From Frankiales bacterium (GTDB lineage Bacteria; Actinomycetota; Actinomycetes; Mycobacteriales; Jatrophihabitantaceae), in contig JAOPUY010000527.1 of assembly GCA_025963265.1 (NCBI GenBank), positions 1 through 5,958 of the forward strand: DNA of 5,958 nt, read 5' to 3'. The position numbers and the translations under genes are program-made. Under the pieces are notes generated by a model. It worked only from the letters and a program-made list of their open reading frames with translations. It was not told the origin of the DNA and did no database searches. Numbering within the stretch: the stretch's first letter is position 1; every line of letters starts with the position of its first letter. Of this stretch, positions 1 through 2,960 are shown one piece after another.

Positions 1-9
1 TCTGCGCCG

Positions 10-36
10 CCCTGACCGGGTGAACCGATGTCAGGG
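10..36. terminator. Hairpin, possible terminator of an upstream gene
   Basis: CCCTGAC (10-16) pairs perfectly with GTCAGGG (30-36). The stem continues inward as CGG (17-19) with CCG (25-27), closing a GTGAA loop, with a two-base bulge (28-29). That gives about ten base pairs. The bases after it (TTGGGCGGTTCCTTTGC) contain scattered T but no clean U-tract, so this could be an actinobacterial U-poor terminator for a gene left of the window. It could also be a structure inside the tRNA promoter region, because its 3' arm lies where the -35 box of that promoter should be. The pairing is seen; the function is inferred. Confidence 0.4.
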
Positions 37-50
37 TTGGGCGGTTCCTT

Positions 51-59
51 TGCTAGGGT
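51..59 (+). promoter_or_regulatory. Extended -10 promoter of the tRNA-Leu gene
   Basis: TGC followed by TAGGGT (54-59) fits an extended -10 element (TGn plus TAnnnT) for the housekeeping sigma factor. Transcription would start near 65-67, leaving a 5' leader of roughly 40 nt before the mature tRNA, to be removed by RNase P. No good -35 hexamer is present at 16-18 bp; the best-spaced bases around 30-36 are the 3' arm of the upstream hairpin. Extended -10 promoters often tolerate a weak -35. The eight bases TTGCTAGG (50-57) recur at 2899-2906 in front of the large surface-protein gene. Confidence 0.5.
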
Positions 60-104
60 TACCGGCGCGCCGGACGTCCCTCACGGGATGCTCCAGCACC
101 ACTC

Positions 105-193
105 GTCCGGGTGGCGGAATAGGCAGACGCGCTAGCTTGAGGTGCTAGTGCCCTTTATTGGGCATGGGGGTTCAAGTCCCCCCTCGGACACCA
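105..193 (+). tRNA. tRNA-Leu, anticodon GAG
   Basis: A complete class II tRNA of 89 nt including the encoded CCA. The acceptor stem GTCCGGG (105-111) pairs with CTCGGAC (183-189), with one G-U pair; A190 is the discriminator, as expected for leucine, and CCA is 191-193. The anticodon stem CTAGC (132-136) with GCTAG (144-148) closes the loop TTGAGGT, placing anticodon GAG at 139-141. This reads CUC and, by wobble, CUU. The long variable arm (TGCCC and GGGCA around TTTATT, 149-164) is the leucine/serine-type hallmark. The T-arm is GGGGG, loop TTCAAGT, CCCCC (166-182). All arms pair, so the gene looks functional. It stands alone, with its own promoter and terminator. Confidence 0.97.
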
Positions 194-196
194 AGG

Positions 197-223
197 GAGC
201 TCCCAGAATACGGGGGCTCTTTT
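197..223 (+). terminator. Rho-independent terminator of tRNA-Leu
   Basis: GAGCTCCC (197-204) pairs with GGGGGCTC (212-219) through eight base pairs, one of them U-G, around the seven-base loop AGAATAC. It is followed directly by TTTT (220-223) and another T cluster (226-228). It begins four bases after the CCA end, the usual position for a terminator of a monocistronic tRNA gene. It separates the tRNA from the transketolase unit. Confidence 0.85.
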
Positions 224-228
224 GCTTT

Positions 229-618
229 GGCCTTGCTCGGCCCCAAACTGACGATACGGTTGCGCCGCCAAACGGAGCGTTGACCGAGCCAGTCGCCGGC
301 GCGCAGGTCCGACGGAGTGCGATCACTCATTCAGGTGCGCGGCAGCCTGACCCATCCACCTGGGGTCGACTGAACCCAGGATGCGGCGTTATAGGGCAAT
401 GCGTCAGTTGCGCTAGCCAGCTTCGGCAGCCGGAGGTCGGCCCGCAGGATGAGCCGAGACGCCCTGGGCTTGATGGCGCGTCGGACCTACAATTTCCCTA
501 TCTCAACGCCCAAATCGCTTGAATCAGCGCGCACTACCTGTCTGCAGGAGGAGTACGCCAGCGACCTCGACCGCGAACGGACAAGACGCGAAGGCGCAAG
601 AGCAGTCGAACCGAATCC
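229..618. other. Non-coding gap between tRNA-Leu and transketolase
   Basis: I see no convincing gene in these roughly 390 bases. Open frames cross the region on both strands, but they run through the tRNA or into the transketolase gene, lack ribosome binding sites and show no recognisable protein motif. A small hairpin, CCTGGG (359-364) with CCCAGG (375-380), has a ten-base loop and no T-tract. An AGGAGG core (546-551) has no ATG, GTG or TTG at translation-initiation distance. No T-box or thiamine pyrophosphate riboswitch consensus was recognised. The stretch probably holds the promoter and 5' leader of the downstream gene. Confidence 0.6.
488..493 (+). promoter_or_regulatory. Candidate -10 box for the transketolase gene
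   Basis: TACAAT matches TATAAT at five of six positions and lies in a locally AT-rich stretch within an otherwise GC-rich gap. A TTGATG hexamer (470-475) is the only -35-like string nearby, but its 12-bp spacing is too short for a normal sigma-70-type promoter, so the assignment rests on the -10 alone. If real, transcription would start near 500 and give a leader of about 130 nt that includes the unused AGGAGG at 546-551. Confidence 0.25.
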
Positions 619-628
619 GAAAGGGTGA
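619..628 (+). promoter_or_regulatory. Ribosome binding site that favours the GTG-634 start
   Basis: GAAAGGGTGA is a good partial match to the Shine-Dalgarno complement (AAGGAGGTGA) with one G-rich deviation. Its AAAGGG core (620-625) ends eight bases before GTG at 634, a normal spacing. The in-frame GTG at 625 overlaps the core itself and would have no upstream site of its own. I therefore prefer 634, three codons downstream of the longest possible frame. Confidence 0.6.
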
Positions 629-633
629 GTGCC

Positions 634-2517
634 GTGACCAGCATCCAAGGGCCACTGACCGACATCGACCTCGCGACGACCCGCAAACTCGCCGCGCAAC
701 TGCGAGTGGACTCGATCCGCTCGAGCACCTCCGCCGGCTCCGGGCATCCGACCTCGAGCATGTCCGCCGCCGACATCCTCGCCGTGCTGGTCGCCCGGCA
801 CCTGCGCTATGACTGGGACACCCCCCACGCCGACGACAACGATCACCTGATCTTCTCCAAGGGCCATGCCTCCCCGCTGCTGTACTCGGTCTACAAGGCG
901 GTGGGCGTCGTCTCCGACCAAGAGCTGATGACCGAGTACCGGCGCTTTGGCCGTCGCTTGCAGGGACACCCCACTCCAGTGCTGCCCTGGGTCGATGTCG
1001 CGACCGGGTCACTGGGCCAGGGGCTGCCTGACGCGGTCGGGGTCGCGCTGGCGGGTAAGTACCTCGACCACCTGCCCTATCGGGTCTGGGTGCTGTGCGG
1101 CGACAGCGAGATGGCCGAAGGATCGATCTGGGAGGCGCTGGACAAGGCCGCCTATTACCAGCTGGCCAACCTCGTAGCCATCGTCGACGTCAACCGCCTC
1201 GGCCAACGCGGGCCGACCGAACTTGGCTGGGACCTGGACGCCTATGCCCGGCGCGCGGCTGCATTCGGCGCTCGAGTGCTCACGATCGACGGCCATGACC
1301 TCGACGAGATCGACGCAGCATTGAGCACCGCGGCCGACGGATCCGGCTCTCAGCCCACCGTGATCCTCGCCCGCACGATCAAGGGCCGCGGCTTCTCCGA
1401 GGTCGAGGACCACGAAGGTTGGCATGGCAAGCCATTTCCACCGGACATGGCCGAGCGGGCCATCACCGAGCTCGGTGGTGAGAGCAACCTCGTGGTGCGC
1501 GGGCCGTTGCCGACGAGCGAAAGCCCATCCAGGCCAGCGTTACCGAGCGATCAGCCGACGTGGCCGAGCTACTCGGTGGGAGAGGAGGTCGCTACTAGCA
1601 AGGCCTACGGCGACGCGCTGCTTGCGCTGGGAGGCCGGAATCCGCGGGTGGACGCCCTAGACGGCGAGGTCAGCAACTCCACCCACGCCGACGAGTTCGC
1701 CAAGGCCTACCCGGACCGTTACTTCGAGATGTTCATCGCCGAGCAGCAACTCATCGCCTCATCCGTGGGGCTCAGTGTTCGCCACTACATTCCGTTCGCC
1801 TCGACGTTCGCGGCCTTCCTCAGCCGCGCCTACGACTTCATCCGGATGGCGGCGATCTCTCAGGCCAACCTTCGGCTAGTCGGCTCGCACGCGGGCGTCG
1901 AGATCGGCGCGGACGGACCGTCCCAGATGGCCCTGGAGGACCTGGCCATGATGCGGGCCGTCCAAGGCTCCACCGTGCTCTACCCGAGCGACGGACGCAG
2001 CGCCGTCGCCCTCGTGCAGGCGATGGCCGAGCGGCCCGGCATCAGCTACCTACGAACCACCCGGGGCGCCTACGCGGTGCGGTACGACGACTCCGAGGAA
2101 TTTCCCATCGGCGGATCCAAGGTGCTGCGCTCCTCCGCCGACGATGCGGTGACGCTGATCGGCGCCGGAGTCACGTTGCACCAGTGCCTGGCAGCGGCGG
2201 ACACGCTGGCTCAGGACGGCATTCCAGCGCGGGTCATCGACCTGTACTCGGTCAAGCCGATCGACACGGCGACGCTGCAGACCGCAGTCACCGCCACGCG
2301 CGGCCGGCTGGTTGTCGCCGAAGACCACCACCCAGAAGGCGGCCTGGGTTCGGCGGTAGCCGATGCGCTCTTGGCCGAAGGCACCCAGGACCTGCAGCTG
2401 ATCCACCTGAGCGTCCGCGAACTCCCCGGGTCCGGAACACCCGCCGAATTGTTGGGGGCAGCGGGCATCGACGCCCAGCACATCGCGTCGGCGGCTCGCG
2501 CGCTGCTGAAGAGTTGA
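634..2517 (+). CDS. tkt: Transketolase (short, animal-TKT-like type)
   Basis: This cytosolic thiamine-diphosphate enzyme moves two-carbon ketol units between sugar phosphates in the non-oxidative pentose phosphate pathway. The gene is complete: 627 residues from GTG-634, stop TGA, close to the ~620 residues of human TKT and shorter than the ~660-700 of the E. coli type. The N-terminal thiamine domain (about 1-275) carries SAGSGHPTS (His38), SKGHAS (His78), QGHP (His112), GSLGQG (125-130) and the cofactor motif GDSEMAEGS (Asp157, Glu162) with Asn187 in VDVNRLGQ. The middle pyrimidine-binding domain has IAEQQ, whose Glu370 should activate the cofactor, then FASTFAAF, GSHAGVEIGADGPSQMALED (His419, Asp427) and YLRTTR (Arg474). 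The C-terminal domain starts near VTLIGAGVTL and includes VAEDHHPEGG. All expected catalytic residues are present; the only notable change is GDS for GDG. A low-similarity linker lies around 280-310. An in-frame GTG at 625 would add three residues. The gene stands alone, without transaldolase or zwf, so it may not be the organism's only transketolase. Confidence 0.95.
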   Translation: MTSIQGPLTDIDLATTRKLAAQLRVDSIRSSTSAGSGHPTSSMSAADILAVLVARHLRYDWDTPHADDNDHLIFSKGHASPLLYSVYKAVGVVSDQELMTEYRRFGRRLQGHPTPVLPWVDVATGSLGQGLPDAVGVALAGKYLDHLPYRVWVLCGDSEMAEGSIWEALDKAAYYQLANLVAIVDVNRLGQRGPTELGWDLDAYARRAAAFGARVLTIDGHDLDEIDAALSTAADGSGSQPTVILARTIKGRGFSEVEDHEGWHGKPFPPDMAERAITELGGESNLVVRGPLPTSESPSRPALPSDQPTWPSYSVGEEVATSKAYGDALLALGGRNPRVDALDGEVSNSTHADEFAKAYPDRYFEMFIAEQQLIASSVGLSVRHYIPFASTFAAFLSRAYDFIRMAAISQANLRLVGSHAGVEIGADGPSQMALEDLAMMRAVQGSTVLYPSDGRSAVALVQAMAERPGISYLRTTRGAYAVRYDDSEEFPIGGSKVLRSSADDAVTLIGAGVTLHQCLAAADTLAQDGIPARVIDLYSVKPIDTATLQTAVTATRGRLVVAEDHHPEGGLGSAVADALLAEGTQDLQLIHLSVRELPGSGTPAELLGAAGIDAQHIASAARALLKS

Positions 2518-2539
2518 CGGCCGGACGCGGCGCCAACTC
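2511..2539 (+). terminator. Hairpin overlapping the transketolase stop codon
   Basis: GAGTTG (2511-2516) pairs with CAACTC (2534-2539). After one mismatch, CG (2518-2519) pairs with CG (2531-2532), leaving an 11-base loop. The 5' arm includes the end of the coding sequence and most of the stop codon. No T-tract follows. A second small perfect inverted repeat, GAGAC-AA-GTCTC (2549-2560), comes just after. U-less hairpins of this kind are proposed terminators in actinobacteria, but the call is weak. Confidence 0.35.
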
Positions 2540-2587
2540 GCGCCGAGCGAGACAAGTCTCCGTTGGGATAACCATCGGGTTCCGATG

Positions 2588-2620
2588 CGCGAAAGCAATT
2601 CCAAATGCAGGGATTTCGCG
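2588..2620. terminator. Hairpin, possible terminator downstream of transketolase
   Basis: CGCGAAA (2588-2594) pairs perfectly with TTTCGCG (2614-2620), and a G-U pair can be added outside. The loop is 19 bases and can form a small inner pairing between GCA and TGC. The following TCTCTAGGTCTTTGTTGG is pyrimidine-rich rather than a true U-tract. It may act as a second terminator after the stop-codon hairpin; the long loop keeps confidence low. Confidence 0.25.
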
Positions 2621-2669
2621 TCTCTAGGTCTTTGTTGGCATTTGCTGGACGCGGGCTTCTGATCACTTC

Positions 2670-2682
2670 CGGCGCGTCGCCG
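2670..2682. other. Small GC hairpin
   Basis: CGGCG and CGCCG form a perfect five-pair stem around the three-base loop CGT. There is no T-tract and no obvious regulatory context. Such short GC hairpins arise easily by chance in GC-rich DNA. Confidence 0.2.
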
Positions 2683-2840
2683 CAAATCCCAGCTCCCGTA
2701 ACGGTAACCCCCTGCGTATCACCGAATGCATAGCGTGGTCATTTCGACGTTGCCTTTACATTCTGTGAGCGCGATGAGTGCTTTACTGGCGATGCGGGGA
2801 CGAGCCGTCTTCGATTCATTAGTTGAGCAGCGACCAAGTC

Positions 2841-2868
2841 GATCTTGTTAGCAAGATCTTGTTAGCAG
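2841..2868. repeat. 14-bp tandem repeat that also folds as a hairpin
   Basis: GATCTTGTTAGCA occurs at 2841-2853 and again at 2855-2867, giving two tandem 14-base units that differ only in their last base (A or G). The junction also makes a perfect inverted repeat: GATCTTG (2841-2847), loop TTAG, CAAGATC (2852-2858). It lies about 35 bases upstream of the best promoter candidate for the surface-protein gene and about 95 bases upstream of that gene's start. It could be an operator for a regulator that binds direct or inverted half-sites, or an RNA stem in a longer leader. The repeat is seen; the regulatory role is inferred. Confidence 0.6.
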
Positions 2869-2880
2869 AAGCAGGACGCT

Positions 2881-2908
2881 TTTACGGGGCGAGGCGTCTT
2901 GCTAGGTA
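2881..2908 (+). promoter_or_regulatory. Candidate promoter of the surface-protein gene
   Basis: TTTACG (2881-2886, four of six matches to TTGACA) is 16 bp from TAGGTA (2903-2908), which is preceded by TGC as an extended -10 element. TTGCTAGG (2899-2906) is identical to the eight bases spanning the -10 of the tRNA-Leu promoter, which supports the reading. Transcription would begin near 2914-2916, leaving a leader of about 45 nt. The -10 lacks the conserved final T, so this is only moderately convincing. Confidence 0.35.
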
Positions 2909-2918
2909 AAGGGCGTTA

Positions 2919-2945
2919 ATGCCGATGCCTGGCCCTGATGACTAG
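2919..2945 (+). CDS. Possible 8-residue leader peptide (uORF)
   Basis: ATG at 2919 opens a nine-codon frame encoding MPMPGPDD and ending at TAG (2943-2945). AAAGGG (2908-2913) lies five bases upstream, a plausible ribosome binding site. The stop is 15 bases before the ATG of the surface-protein gene and 5 bases before its GGAG, so ribosomes ending here could reload on the main start. If transcription starts near 2915, as the promoter candidate implies, this ribosome binding site would not be transcribed and the frame would be almost leaderless; both readings cannot hold for the same transcript. Such short frames arise easily by chance, so this is a candidate only. Confidence 0.25.
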   Translation: MPMPGPDD

Positions 2946-2950
2946 TTTTT

Positions 2951-2954
2951 GGAG
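2951..2954 (+). promoter_or_regulatory. Ribosome binding site of the surface-protein gene
   Basis: GGAG sits six bases before ATG-2961, in an AT-rich, probably unstructured stretch (TTTTTGGAGTTCATT). The next in-frame ATG, at 3000, has no comparable site. This fixes 2961 as the start and gives the protein a long basic region before its hydrophobic signal. Confidence 0.75.
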
Positions 2955-2960
2955 TTCATT

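Larger units (their letters stand above)
2518..2960. other. AT-richer intergenic region before the surface-protein gene
   Basis: The 443 bases between the transketolase stop and the next start contain no convincing full-length gene on either strand. Sample 60-base blocks counted by eye give about 48-58% G+C, visibly below the flanking genes. The region holds several hairpins (2549-2560, 2588-2620, 2670-2682), a 14-bp tandem repeat (2841-2868), a weak promoter (2881-2908), an 8-codon reading frame (2919-2945) and the ribosome binding site of the surface-protein gene. A 28-codon frame opening at GTG-2765 has no ribosome binding site and is not called. Confidence 0.7.

Noticed and set aside
105..193. 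tRNA-Leu as an integration site for a mobile element
   Set aside because: No integrase gene and no second copy of the tRNA 3' end are visible; the neighbouring transketolase is a housekeeping-type gene.
142..522. A 126-codon + strand frame beginning inside the tRNA gene
   Set aside because: It reads through the T-arm and terminator of the tRNA and has no ribosome binding site or motif.
229..633. A thiamine pyrophosphate riboswitch before the transketolase
   Set aside because: The conserved CTGAGA and ACCTGAT core elements are not found in the leader. The gene uses the cofactor but is not a thiamine synthesis gene.
519..812. A + strand frame from TTG-519 overlapping the transketolase start
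   Set aside because: It has no ribosome binding site (AGGAGG lies inside it rather than before it), overlaps the start of a certain gene in another frame and shows no conserved motif.
2765..2851. A 28-codon frame (GTG-2765) before the surface-protein gene
   Set aside because: There is no Shine-Dalgarno sequence before either GTG-2765 or the internal ATG-2774, and the peptide has no recognisable feature.
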